The position numbers were made by a program, and so were the translations under genes. A DNA stretch of 42,633 nt from Ruminococcus sp. (GTDB lineage Bacteria > Bacillota > Clostridia > Oscillospirales > Acutalibacteraceae). Position 1 is the first letter of the stretch, and each line of letters begins with the position of its first letter. Of this stretch, positions 42,630 through 42,633 are shown piece by piece. The stretch is taken from contig JAFTGC010000013.1 of the NCBI GenBank assembly GCA_017458105.1, positions 1-42,633 of the forward strand. Direction: 5' to 3'. Below the pieces are notes generated by a model. The model was not told where the DNA came from. It did no database searches and saw nothing but the letters and a program-made list of their open reading frames with translations.

Positions 42630-42633
42630 ATGA

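Overview
The window looks like chromosome from an anaerobic, spore-forming, starch-degrading Ruminococcaceae, most like Ruminococcus bromii. This is an inference from gene content; no search was possible. The evidence is low GC, strong Shine-Dalgarno sites, sporulation genes (gpr, spoIIP), secreted proteins with type I dockerins, paired CBM26-like starch-binding modules, a secreted GH13 amylase, rubrerythrin and ECF vitamin transporters. Nearly all the DNA is accounted for. No tRNA, rRNA, CRISPR array or complete insertion sequence was recognised.

Layout. 1-3.5 kb: the end of a surface protein, then a yceD-rpmF pair behind a consensus promoter, then der-plsY. 3.6-9.6 kb (minus strand): the ranthipeptide pair scfA (50 aa) and scfB (radical SAM maturase) separated by an attenuator-like terminator; an Orn/Lys/Arg decarboxylase-like PLP enzyme with a small HMA protein; a LysR regulator; a PadR-DUF2812 pair with a clear promoter and operator; and a family 4 uracil-DNA glycosylase. 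9.7-18.5 kb: pduL, a dockerin-bearing papain-like protease (minus), gpr, spoIIP, an acidic membrane protein, dusB, glyA and rarA. 18.7-22.9 kb: a dockerin protein with two CBM26-like modules, then a dockerin-less GH13 amylase. 23-27.3 kb: a MATE transporter with an attenuator-like leader, a DUF1292 protein, a small conserved protein with a long leader, and a phosphohexomutase.

The most interesting region is 27.3-35.6 kb. A cobalamin riboswitch with a terminator precedes a secreted protein with two DUF4430-like (transcobalamin C-terminal-like) repeats and two BIG2 domains. A second cluster follows: a small HNH-repeat-like protein, a membrane-anchored alpha/alpha-barrel-like protein, a membrane-anchored DUF4430 protein, EcfT, a fused EcfA1-EcfA2 and an S component. 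Together they look like a Gram-positive vitamin B12 capture and import machine. Its surface parts resemble the two halves of animal intrinsic factor or transcobalamin, encoded as separate adjacent genes.

35.6-42.6 kb: rubrerythrin; a minus-strand BceAB/RS-like operon (small protein, FtsX-type permease, ATPase, response regulator, histidine kinase) whose kinase has one in-frame TAA between its HisKA and ATPase domains; then a TIGR04002-like S component followed by a truncated pyridoxal kinase gene whose break coincides with a 13-bp hairpin.
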